From Xiamenia xianingshaonis (GTDB taxonomy: Bacteria; Actinomycetota; Coriobacteriia; Coriobacteriales; Eggerthellaceae), in contig NZ_CP072829.1 in NCBI RefSeq assembly GCF_017945865.1, positions 868,001 through 932,000 on the forward strand: a DNA stretch of 64,000 nt, given 5' to 3'. The translations under genes were made by a program, and so were the position numbers. Positions 33,369 through 41,534 of the stretch are shown one piece after another. The notes beneath the pieces are model-generated. The model was given only the letters and a program-made list of their open reading frames with translations, did no database searches and was not told the origin of the DNA. Numbering within the stretch: position 1 is the stretch's first letter; each line of letters begins with the position of its first letter.

Positions 33369-35260
33369 ACGATACAGTATGAAGGAATGCAGGCCCGGCA
33401 AGGAGACGCCCATGCGCCTCAAAGTGGCCAGATCGTCGAAGTCGACCAGACTGTATGCAATAAAGTCAACGTACGACCCCAAGACCAAAAAGACCTCTTC
33501 GAAGATAGCGGCCAAGCTCGGCACTGCCGAGGAGGCCATGGAGCGCGAGGGCCTTGACTATGACGGCGCGATTGCGTGGGCCCGCGCCGAGATCGCGCGC
33601 ATGACCGAGAAGGAGGCCTTTGACGCGGCCGCCGTGACCATAAGGCTCAGGCCCGCGAAGCGGATGGAAAAGGGCGCAAGACGCCGCGCGAACGCAGGCT
33701 ACCTGTTCCCCGCGAAGGTCCTCTCCGAGCTCGGGCTGCGAGACATGTGCGGCAGGATCGCCGAGGGGCAGGGGTTCGACTTCGACCTCGGGGAGATCGC
33801 CGAGCACCTGGCCACGGGAAGTATGCTCGCCCCCTCGTCGAAGCTCGCCACGTTCAAGTGGTGCCAAAAGCTTATCGAGCCCCCGGCGTTCGCGGAGCAC
33901 CAGGTCTACCGCGCGCTGTCGGTTCTAGCCAAACATTCCGATGCGATCCAGGCCGGACTCTACAAGTCGTCCTCCAAGCTGCGTCGCAGGCGCACGGGCG
34001 TGCTCTACTACGATTGCGCCAACTACTTCTTCGAGATCGGGTGCGCCGACGAGGACGGCGACCGGCGCTACGGCGTCTCCAAGGAGCACCGGCCGAGCCC
34101 GATCGTGCAGATGGGCCTGTTCGTGGACGCCGACGGCGTCCCGCTGGCGTTCCGCATCGCGCCCGGCAACGCGTCCGAGCAGACGACGCTCAAGCCGCTC
34201 GAGCGCACGATCATGGAGGAGTTCGGCGAGTCCAGGTTCGTGGCGTGCACCGACGCCGGGCTCTCCTCGAAGGACAACCGCCTGTTCAGCACCGAGGGCG
34301 GGCGCGCCTTCGTCACGGCGCAGAGCATAAAAAAGATGAAGACAGAGCTGCGCGAGTGGGCGCTCGACCCTGCGGGCTGGAGGCTTTCAGGCTCCGATGC
34401 GGTCTACGACCTGCGCGAGGCCGGCGAGGTCGAGACGTGGGAGCGCGTGCTCCACAAGGAGAAGCGGGCCAAGGACGACGAGGGCTTCGAGCGGCGCTGC
34501 GTCGCCACCTTCTCGTTCAAGCGCATGGAGTACCGGGCCTCCATGTGCGAGCGGCAGGCCGAGCGCGCCGCCGCGAAGGCGGCCAAGGGGGCCAAGGCTG
34601 CCGAGAGGCGCAGCCCCAACGACCCGGCCCGGCTCCTCTGCGTCGAGCATGTCACGGCCGAAGGCGAGCTCGCCGACAGGGCCGTCGCGTCCCTCGACGA
34701 GTCCAAGGTCGCCGAGGAGGCCCGCTGCGACGGGCTCTCGTGCATCGCGACGTCGCTGGAGGACGACCCCGCCGACGTCATCGCCGTGAACAAGCGCCGC
34801 TGGCGGATCGAGGAGTGCTTCCGCACCATGAAGGCCGAGCTCAAGGCCCGCCCGGCCTGCCTCAGCCGCGCCGACGGGATACGCGGGCACTTCCTCACCT
34901 GCTTCGTCGCGCTTTTGGTCTACCGCTTGATGGACGAGCGTCTGGGCCATAAGTTCACCTGCGGGGAGCTGCTCTCCACGCTGCGGGGCATGGACGTGCT
35001 GGAGCTTTCCGGCGAGGGCTGGGTTCCCGCCTATGCTCGCGACGACGTGGCCGACGCACTGCACGACGCGTTCGGATTCCGCACCGACTACGAGATCGTC
35101 ACGAACCGCCAGATGGGCAAGGTGCTCACGGCCGCGCACAGCGCCAAAGTAAGAAGCACCAAAAGATAAACCGGTCTAAATCCCAACAAACAGGCCTGTC
35201 GCCTGGTGTTATGCCGTAAGTTGCCGTTCGCCGGTGTCAAAGACGGGATTACAGTATCGT
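33369..35260 (+). mobile_element. IS1634-type (IS4 superfamily) insertion sequence, tentative ends
   Basis: One intact transposase flanked by short inverted repeats: ACGATACAGTA at 33369-33379 and its near-complement at 35250-35260 (10 of 11 match). The ends are tentative because the repeats are short. It bounds the low-GC cassette on the right. Confidence 0.6.
33412..35169 (+). CDS. IS1634-type transposase
   Basis: 585 residues from ATG 33412 (AAGGAG six bases before). DDE catalytic positions: YYDCANYFFE, CTDAGLSSKDN and RWRIEECFRTMKAEL, the last matching the IS4-type Y-R-E-K box. A low-complexity Ala/Lys insert (AERAAAKAAKGAKAAERRS) lies in the middle. Full length and high GC like the host, unlike the cassette to its left. 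Confidence 0.92.
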   Translation: MRLKVARSSKSTRLYAIKSTYDPKTKKTSSKIAAKLGTAEEAMEREGLDYDGAIAWARAEIARMTEKEAFDAAAVTIRLRPAKRMEKGARRRANAGYLFPAKVLSELGLRDMCGRIAEGQGFDFDLGEIAEHLATGSMLAPSSKLATFKWCQKLIEPPAFAEHQVYRALSVLAKHSDAIQAGLYKSSSKLRRRRTGVLYYDCANYFFEIGCADEDGDRRYGVSKEHRPSPIVQMGLFVDADGVPLAFRIAPGNASEQTTLKPLERTIMEEFGESRFVACTDAGLSSKDNRLFSTEGGRAFVTAQSIKKMKTELREWALDPAGWRLSGSDAVYDLREAGEVETWERVLHKEKRAKDDEGFERRCVATFSFKRMEYRASMCERQAERAAAKAAKGAKAAERRSPNDPARLLCVEHVTAEGELADRAVASLDESKVAEEARCDGLSCIATSLEDDPADVIAVNKRRWRIEECFRTMKAELKARPACLSRADGIRGHFLTCFVALLVYRLMDERLGHKFTCGELLSTLRGMDVLELSGEGWVPAYARDDVADALHDAFGFRTDYEIVTNRQMGKVLTAAHSAKVRSTKR

Positions 35261-35437
35261 CAAAACGATAGTTCAATAGGAGAACGAGTCTCTTTCGACG
35301 GAACATGCACGCTGCTGCCAGTTGCGTGGCCTTCATGCCGGTTCTTCGCAAATTGGTCGTTGAAATCCGGTTGCTTTGAAAATTACCTTAATGATAATGA
35401 ATCGGAATGTTGCCGAAAACACGAAGGGGCGTTTCGT

Positions 35438-35914
35438 ATGCATGAATTACAAGTGACATCATCACAATTCGAAAACGAGGGATGGATGCCCGACAGTTTG
35501 GCGGGCTATGGCGAGGATCGTTCGCCAGAACTTTTTGTGGACAACATCCCTGAAGGAACGGCAGCGCTGGCGATAGTCATGGATGATTTGGACCATCCGC
35601 TGGAGAAGGGTTTCAATCATTGGGTCGCATGGAACGTGACGCCGAGCACCAGAATACCGGGCTCAATGCCGAAAGGCGCGACGCTGGAAACCCCGATCCA
35701 TATTGAACAGGGAATAGGTTACGGAAAGCATGGGTACAGAGGGCCGAAACCGCCGTTCAACTGGAATCACCGGTACCGATTCACGGTCTATGCGTTGGAT
35801 GCGAAGCTTGACATAAGCACTGACAGCAAAAAAGAACAGTTGATGGAAGCCATTGAGAACCATGTGCTGGCCAGCGGCATGCTGACAGGAAAGTACCAAA
35901 GACGTCACGCATAG
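35438..35914 (+). CDS. YbhB/YbcL-family (PEBP-like) protein
   Basis: 158 residues. Phosphatidylethanolamine-binding-protein fold: ALAIVMDDLDHP, HWVAWNVTPSTRIPGSMPKGA, GYRGPKPPFNWNHRYRFTVYALDAKLDI, the last being the signature of the bacterial YbhB/YbcL group. Role in bacteria is unclear. No signal peptide. ATG 35438 follows GAAGGGG. The upstream 175 bases include TAATGATAAT, which resembles part of a Fur box, but only weakly. Confidence 0.85.
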   Translation: MHELQVTSSQFENEGWMPDSLAGYGEDRSPELFVDNIPEGTAALAIVMDDLDHPLEKGFNHWVAWNVTPSTRIPGSMPKGATLETPIHIEQGIGYGKHGYRGPKPPFNWNHRYRFTVYALDAKLDISTDSKKEQLMEAIENHVLASGMLTGKYQRRHA

Positions 35915-35972
35915 CAAGCAGATGCAGAATTGCCGTATCTGCGCTCCCAGTGAAATAGTGCACCTGCACAAG

Positions 35973-35999
35973 AAAACCCCCGCGCAAGGCGGGGGTTTC
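35973..35999. terminator. Bidirectional terminator
   Basis: AAAACCCCCGC (from 35973) pairs with GCGGGGGTTT (35989-35998). It serves the PEBP-like gene and, from the other side, sstT. Confidence 0.85.
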
Positions 36000-36061
36000 G
36001 CATGGCTTCGGCGTGTCGCTTGACGTCTGCCGCGAAGCGCGCGTCAGGCGCCGGGCGAGTG

Positions 36062-37321
36062 CTAGTTGATCTCGTTCAGGCTGAAGTCGTCCTTGCCGAG
36101 CTTGAACGGCTTGCCGGCCTTTTTGCGCTCCATGTAGTCGGCCGTGGCGGTGAACAGCACGTCCGAAGAAGAGTTGAGGCCGGTCTCGCAGGAGTCCTGG
36201 ATGACGCCGATGATGAAGCCGACGGCCACGACCTGCATGGAAATGTCCTGGCCGATGCCGAACAGCGAGCAGGCCAGCGGAATGAGCAGCAGCGACCCGC
36301 CGGCAACGCCCGAGGCGCCGCAGGCCGACACGGCGGCCAGCACGCACAAAATGATGGCCGTGATCGGCGCAACGCTGACGCCCACCGTGTTGGCGGCCGT
36401 CATGGCCATGACGGTGATGGTCACCGCCGCGCCCGCCATGTTGATGGTGGCGCCGAGCGGGATGGACACGCCGTAGGTGTCCTTGTTCAGGCCAAGCTTG
36501 CGGCACAGCTCCATGTTGACGGGGATGTTCGCGGCCGAGCTGCGGGTGAAAAACGCCGTGATGCCGGAATCCTTCAGGCAGCGCAGCACGAGCGGGTAGG
36601 GGTTCTTGCGCAGGCAGAACCACACGATGAGCGGGTTGGTGCCCACGGCGATGACGACCATGCAGGCGACCAGCACCAGAATGAGCGCGCCGTACTCGGT
36701 GAAGATCTCCATGCCGTTTTCGCTGACCGAGGTGTACACCAGGCCGAGGATGCCGAACGGCGCCAGGCTGATGACCCAGCGCACGATTTTGGACACGGCG
36801 TCGGAAATGGACAGGAACGTGCCTTTCACGCCGTCGCTGCACGCGCGCAGCGCAATGCCTAAAGCGACTGCCCAGGCGAGGATGCCCAGGTAGTTGCCGT
36901 TGGTCAAGGCGGCCACCGGGTTGTCGAACAGCTTCAGAACGATGGTGGTGAGCACTTCTCCCACGCCCGAGGGCGCCGCCGTGTCTTCAGCCGCGCCGGC
37001 AAGCGTGATCGTCAGCGGGAACAGGTAGCAGGCAATGGCGGCCACAACGGCGGCCACGACGGTGCTCACGGCGTACAAAATGATGATGGTCTTCATGCCC
37101 TTGGCGCCTTGCGCATTGGCCAATGCGCTGATGACCAGGAAGAACACCAATACGGGGGCGACGGCTTTCAGCGCGTTCACGAAGATCGTGCCCAAAAGCG
37201 CGATCCATTCGTTGCCCGGCACCACGAGCGCCAACACCACGCCGATCACCAAGCCAACGATGATGCGCTTGATGAGGCTGATGTCGTTCCACGCTTTCGC
37301 GAGCCTCTTGACGGTATCCAT
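36062..37321 (-). CDS. sstT: Serine/threonine:sodium symporter SstT
   Basis: 419 residues with about eight membrane helices and two re-entrant loops of the DAACS (glutamate transporter) fold. TRSSAANIPVNMELCRKLGLNKDTYGVSIPLGATINMAGAAVTITVMAMTAAN covers the sodium/substrate site; the C-terminal helix ends in QDSCETGLNSSSDVLFTATADY, typical for SstT. Imports Ser/Thr with sodium. The frame is open further upstream through the tRNA gene; ATG 37321 (AAGGG eight bases before) is the family start (MDTVKRLAKAWNDISLIKRIIVGL). Confidence 0.93.
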   Translation of the reverse strand: MDTVKRLAKAWNDISLIKRIIVGLVIGVVLALVVPGNEWIALLGTIFVNALKAVAPVLVFFLVISALANAQGAKGMKTIIILYAVSTVVAAVVAAIACYLFPLTITLAGAAEDTAAPSGVGEVLTTIVLKLFDNPVAALTNGNYLGILAWAVALGIALRACSDGVKGTFLSISDAVSKIVRWVISLAPFGILGLVYTSVSENGMEIFTEYGALILVLVACMVVIAVGTNPLIVWFCLRKNPYPLVLRCLKDSGITAFFTRSSAANIPVNMELCRKLGLNKDTYGVSIPLGATINMAGAAVTITVMAMTAANTVGVSVAPITAIILCVLAAVSACGASGVAGGSLLLIPLACSLFGIGQDISMQVVAVGFIIGVIQDSCETGLNSSSDVLFTATADYMERKKAGKPFKLGKDDFSLNEIN

Positions 37322-37420
37322 GACGATAACCCTTCTTCTTGCGGGCTGCTCGTTGCCGGCAGCCTCGTCGGACAGAATGCGCGTGGGGGGAGGGTGCCGT
37401 CCCGGCATCCTCCCCCCACG

Positions 37421-37505
37421 TGGTGCGGGCGAAAGGACTTGAACCTTCACGAGTTTCCCCACCAGAACCTAAATCTGGCGCGTCTGCCAATTCCGCCACG
37501 CCCGC
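37421..37505 (-). tRNA. tRNA-Leu (anticodon TAG)
   Basis: 85 nt class II tRNA with acceptor GCGGGCG/CGCCCGC, anticodon loop TTTAGGT in the stem CCAGA/TCTGG, long variable arm, T loop GGTTCAAGTCC and encoded CCA. Reads CUA. Downstream lies a GC hairpin (37384-37419) without a T run. Confidence 0.95.
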
Positions 37506-37869
37506 ACGTGCCTGCACATGACGGCAGCGCTTCTATAATAGCAAAAGTTATGCTCGGGGCTCGTCAAATCGGGCGACGGCGCGCCAACGGGGCGGGCGGG
37601 CCGCGCAAAAGGCGGATTCGCGCGACTGCCCATGCGGCCCGTCTTGCGGCACTGGCCGCCGTGCCGCTTCGCCGGGGCCGGAGGCGACGGGTGCTTGCCG
37701 ATCAGGCGCGTTCGCCGGCCTTTTCGTCGGTTCTTCGTGAACGTCGCAGGCTGGCCCTTTCGCCCTTTTCGCGGTTATGCGATAATTGATTGCTGGTGCG
37801 CGCTTCTTGCTGCGCAGCCTCGCTGCAAGAGGCATGGAACCGAATGGAACACGATGGAGGAACACGCAA
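37506..37869. other. Intergenic region between tRNA-Leu and tig
   Basis: Divergent spacer of 364 bases with no protein-like frame. It must contain the promoters of tRNA-Leu and tig. The only likely element is a weak tig promoter TTTCGC (37758-37763)/GATAAT (37781-37786), 17 bases apart. Confidence 0.45.
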
Positions 37870-39279
37870 GTGGAAACTAAAGTTGAAAAACTTGAAGACG
37901 GCCAAGCCAAGGTGACGGTTACGATCGACGGCAAGGACGTGGCCGATCGCATCAAGAAGACTTACAAGGATTTCGCGAACCGCTACAATTTCCCGGGCTT
38001 TCGCAAGGGCAAGGCTCCGCGCAAGGTCATCGACACCGCCGTGGGCAAGGACGCGGTCGCCGCGACCGTGACCGACGAGATCGTGAACGGGTCCTACCCG
38101 CTGGCCATCGATGACGCGCGTCTCTATCCCATCTCGCGCCCGACGTTCGGCGAGACCGACCTGGTTCGCGACGGCGAGCCCTACAGCTTCGACTTCACGG
38201 TCGCGCTCAAGCCGGAATTCGAGCTGACGAGCTATGACAACGTGGAGATCGAGCTGCCGTTCGCCGAGGCCACCGAAAAGGAGATCGAGCAGCAGATCGA
38301 AAGCCTGCGCGAGCACTACGCCACCTACGAGAATTCTCCGGCCAACACGAAGGTCAAGCCCGACAGCCACATCGAGCTTTCCATGAAGGCTACCGACGAC
38401 GCCGGCGAGCCCATCCCGTCGCTGACCGCCGAAAGCCGTCCCTACAGCTTGGGCGGCAACCTTTTCCCGGCCGAGTTCGACGAGCAGCTCCTGGGGCTCA
38501 AGAAGGGCCAGACGGCCGAATTCGAGCTCGCCATGCCCGAAGACGCCCCCATCATGCTCTCGGCGCTGCAGGGCAAGACGGAAAAGGTCAATTTCGAAGT
38601 TGAGATCATCGCGGTGAAGCGCCAGGTCATCCCCGAGCTTACCGACGAGTGGGTCAAAGAGGTCCTGTCGTTCGACACGGTCGAGGACTTCCGCAAGGGC
38701 GTGGCCGACTCCATCACCGCGCAGAAGGGCGACATCCTGCCGCGCCTCAAGGAAAACGCGTGCCTGGAAGCCGTCGCCGAGCGCCTGGTGGGCGAGGTCC
38801 CCGAGAGCCTGGCCGAAGAAACCGAGTCCACGCTGCTGCAGGACTTCTTCCAGCAGCTGCAGGCCCAAGGCACCAGCCTTGACATGTACCTGGCCATGCA
38901 GGGCATCACGGCCGACCAGTTCAAGGCCGACGTGAAGCAGCAGGCCCAGGACATGGCGAAGCAGGACATGGCGCTCGACGCGTGGGCGAAGCACTACGGC
39001 ATCGAAGCCACCGACGAGGACGTGGCCGAGGAATTCGCGAAGACCGGCGTGGAAGACCCGCTGGCCCTGCAGGCCGAATGGCGCCAGAACGGCCAGCTGT
39101 ACCTGGTGCGTCAGGGCACGCTGCGCGCGAAGGCCGTGAGCGACCTGATGGACAAGGCCGTCGTCACCGAGGTGGAAAGCCTGACCGAGCAGAAGGACGA
39201 AAAGCCGAAGAAGGCTGCGAAGAAGTCTTCCAAGAAGGCCGAGAAGAAGGAAGAGGAGCCGGCGGCTGAGGCTGAATAG
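37870..39279 (+). CDS. tig: Trigger factor
   Basis: 469 residues from GTG 37870 (VETKVEKLEDGQAKVTV), with GGAGG upstream. Ribosome-binding N-terminal domain with the signature FANRYNFPGFRKGKAPRKVI (FRKGK loop), a PPIase domain (KPDSHIELSMKATDDAG ... LGGNLFPAEFDEQLLGLKKG) and a C-terminal helical chaperone arm. A Lys/Glu-rich tail (EKKEEEPAAEAE) is typical in actinobacteria. Binds nascent chains at the ribosome exit. First of the tig-clpP-clpX set. Confidence 0.96.
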   Translation: METKVEKLEDGQAKVTVTIDGKDVADRIKKTYKDFANRYNFPGFRKGKAPRKVIDTAVGKDAVAATVTDEIVNGSYPLAIDDARLYPISRPTFGETDLVRDGEPYSFDFTVALKPEFELTSYDNVEIELPFAEATEKEIEQQIESLREHYATYENSPANTKVKPDSHIELSMKATDDAGEPIPSLTAESRPYSLGGNLFPAEFDEQLLGLKKGQTAEFELAMPEDAPIMLSALQGKTEKVNFEVEIIAVKRQVIPELTDEWVKEVLSFDTVEDFRKGVADSITAQKGDILPRLKENACLEAVAERLVGEVPESLAEETESTLLQDFFQQLQAQGTSLDMYLAMQGITADQFKADVKQQAQDMAKQDMALDAWAKHYGIEATDEDVAEEFAKTGVEDPLALQAEWRQNGQLYLVRQGTLRAKAVSDLMDKAVVTEVESLTEQKDEKPKKAAKKSSKKAEKKEEEPAAEAE

Positions 39280-39316
39280 CCTGCAAACCGCTCCCCAGCG
39301 AACGTGCCGCACGCTG

Positions 39317-39350
39317 CGACCCGCCCCGCCATTGCGCCCGGCGGGTCGTT
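39317..39350 (+). terminator. Terminator after tig
   Basis: CGACCCGCC (39317-39325) pairs with GGCGGGTCG (39340-39348), followed by TTGTGC. Confidence 0.6.
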
Positions 39351-39454
39351 GTGCGATTTCCATGGCAAAACCTTGCGCTGCCTGCTGCGATACTGCACAC
39401 TAGGCGCGTAACACTGAGCGGCTGTTTGGCAGCCAGACAAGAAGTGAGGCATCT

Positions 39455-40078
39455 ATGGCATTTGAGACACGAGACGCGTTGATCCCGTACGTCATCGAAC
39501 AATCCCCTCGCGGCGAGCGCAGCTATGACATCTACTCTCGCCTGCTCAACGACCGCATCATCTTCCTTGGCGAGCCCATCGACGACCACGTGGCCAATTC
39601 CGTGGTCGCCCAGATGCTGCATCTGGAAAGCGCCGATCCCGACAAGGACATTTCGCTTTACATCAACTCTCCCGGCGGTTCGGTCACGGCCGGCCTGGCC
39701 ATCCTCGACACGATGGACTTCATCAAGTGCGACGTTTCCACCATCTGCCTGGGCGAATGCGCGTCCATGGCGGCGGTGCTGCTGTCCAACGGCACGAAGG
39801 GCAAGCGGCTGTGCCTGCCCAACTCCATGGTGCTCATCCACCAGCCTTCCGGCGGTGCTCAGGGCCAGCAGACCGAAATCGCCATCGTGGCCGACTTCAT
39901 GCTCAAGACGCGCGACCGCCTGAACCGCATCCTGGCGCAGAACACCGGCCAGTCCATCGAGACCATCCAAAACGACACTGAGCGCGACAACTACATGACC
40001 GCCGAGCAGGCGCTCGAATACGGCCTGGTCGACCGCATCACCACGTCTCGCGCGGCAGCTACGGACTCCAAGGAGTAG
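39455..40078 (+). CDS. clpP: ATP-dependent Clp protease proteolytic subunit ClpP
   Basis: 207 residues. Catalytic Ser in GECASMAAV (around residue 104), His in VLIHQPSGG (around 129), Asp in the [17 protein letters not shown] region (near 178). [20 protein letters not shown] at the N-terminus is typical. Forms the tetradecameric protease chamber fed by ClpX, encoded 11 bases downstream. The start has AAGTGAGG in front. Confidence 0.97.
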   Translation: MAFETRDALIPYVIEQSPRGERSYDIYSRLLNDRIIFLGEPIDDHVANSVVAQMLHLESADPDKDISLYINSPGGSVTAGLAILDTMDFIKCDVSTICLGECASMAAVLLSNGTKGKRLCLPNSMVLIHQPSGGAQGQQTEIAIVADFMLKTRDRLNRILAQNTGQSIETIQNDTERDNYMTAEQALEYGLVDRITTSRAAATDSKE

Positions 40079-40089
40079 ATGTAAGCCTC

Positions 40090-41451
40090 ATGTACGACAA
40101 GCATAATGAAGGTAATGAAGGGTACGACGACCAGTCTCCCGAAGAAATCGTGTGTGCTTTCTGCGGCAAAGGCCCCAGCGAGGTCATGGCGATGGTGCAT
40201 GGCCCCGAAGGCATCGGCATCTGCGACTCGTGCCTTTCGGTGTGCGTTGACGCCATGATGAAGGACGTGGGCCTCAATGTCGCGAGCTATGCTGCCAACG
40301 GCGGGACGGCGAAGGATCCGCGCACGGGCCGCCATGCCGCAGCGCCGCAAGAGCAAGAAGGCGAACCGCGCCCCGAATTCGTGCTGGAAAACCTTCCCAC
40401 TCCCCGCGAGCTGTACGAGAAGCTCTCCGAGCACGTCGTGGGCCAGGAAAACGCGAAGAAGGCGCTGGCCGTGGCCGTGCACAACCATTACAAGCGCATC
40501 AACCTGGGCCAGGAAGCCGACGAGGACGACGTGGAGCTGGCGAAGAGCAATATCATGCTGCTGGGCCCCACCGGCTCGGGTAAGACGCTTCTGGCCCAGA
40601 CGCTCGCCCGCACGCTGCAGGTGCCTTTCGCCATCGCCGACGCCACGACGCTCACCGAGGCGGGCTATGTGGGCGAAGACGTCGAAAACATCCTGCTCAA
40701 GCTCATCACGGCGGCGGATTTCGACATTCCGCGCGCCGAGATCGGCATCGTCTACATCGACGAGATCGACAAGGTCGCCCGCAAGGCCGAAAACCTGTCC
40801 ATCACGCGCGACGTGTCGGGCGAAGGCGTGCAGCAGGCGCTGCTGAAGATCGTCGAAGGCACCGAAGCATCCGTGCCGCCGCAGGGCGGTCGCAAGCATC
40901 CCCAGCAAGAGCTCATCCACATCGACACCACGAACATCCTGTTCATCCTCGGCGGCGCGTTCGTGGGTCTGGCCGACATCGTGGCGCAGCGCGTCGGCGC
41001 GAGCGGCCTGGGCTTCAATGTGGATTTGCCGGCGTCGAAGAAGCATTCCGAAGCCGAGCTTTTGTCCAAGGTGTTGCCTGAAGACCTCAACAAGTACGGC
41101 ATGATCCCGGAATTCGTCGGGCGCATTCCAGTCGTCACGTCGCTGTCGGAGCTTTCCGAGGAAGACCTCGTGCGCATCCTCGTGGAGCCGAAGAACGCGC
41201 TCGTCAAGCAATACAAACGTATGTTCGAATTTGAGCAGTCGAAGCTGGAATTTGAAGATGATGCGCTCGTCGCCATCGCGCACGAGGCCGTCGAGCACGG
41301 CACGGGCGCGCGCGGCCTGCGCTCCATTTGCGAGCGCGTGCTGCAAGACGTGATGTACGAGCTGCCGGAATACGGCGCCGACACTGCCGTTGCAGTGCGG
41401 GCGTCCGACGTGCAAGGCGAGACGAAGCCCGAAATCGTCCGCGTCGCCTAA
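40090..41451 (+). CDS. clpX: ATP-dependent Clp protease ATPase subunit ClpX
   Basis: 453 residues. N-terminal zinc-binding domain (CAFCGKG...CDSCLSVC, residues about 20-48), then AAA+ domain with Walker A GPTGSGKT and Walker B IVYIDEID, a pore loop ([10 protein letters not shown]) and the arginine-finger region. The tail after the C-terminal sensor-2 helix is short. Unfolds tagged substrates for ClpP. Co-transcribed with clpP. Confidence 0.97.
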   Translation: MYDKHNEGNEGYDDQSPEEIVCAFCGKGPSEVMAMVHGPEGIGICDSCLSVCVDAMMKDVGLNVASYAANGGTAKDPRTGRHAAAPQEQEGEPRPEFVLENLPTPRELYEKLSEHVVGQENAKKALAVAVHNHYKRINLGQEADEDDVELAKSNIMLLGPTGSGKTLLAQTLARTLQVPFAIADATTLTEAGYVGEDVENILLKLITAADFDIPRAEIGIVYIDEIDKVARKAENLSITRDVSGEGVQQALLKIVEGTEASVPPQGGRKHPQQELIHIDTTNILFILGGAFVGLADIVAQRVGASGLGFNVDLPASKKHSEAELLSKVLPEDLNKYGMIPEFVGRIPVVTSLSELSEEDLVRILVEPKNALVKQYKRMFEFEQSKLEFEDDALVAIAHEAVEHGTGARGLRSICERVLQDVMYELPEYGADTAVAVRASDVQGETKPEIVRVA

Positions 41452-41471
41452 GGCGGCTGCAGCTCATTGTT

Positions 41472-41500
41472 CGCCGTCCGGGCAACCGGGCGGCGTTTTG
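41472..41500 (+). terminator. Terminator after clpX
   Basis: CGCCG-T-CCGG and CCGG-G-CGGCG pair around a GCAA tetraloop, followed by TTTTGG. Confidence 0.75.
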
Positions 41501-41534
41501 GTAGTGCGTATTTTGTTCGAACGAAAGGCAACCC

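Noticed and set aside
41500-41534. T-box riboswitch for valS
   Set aside because: Only about 35 bases lie between the clpX terminator and valS, too short for a T-box.
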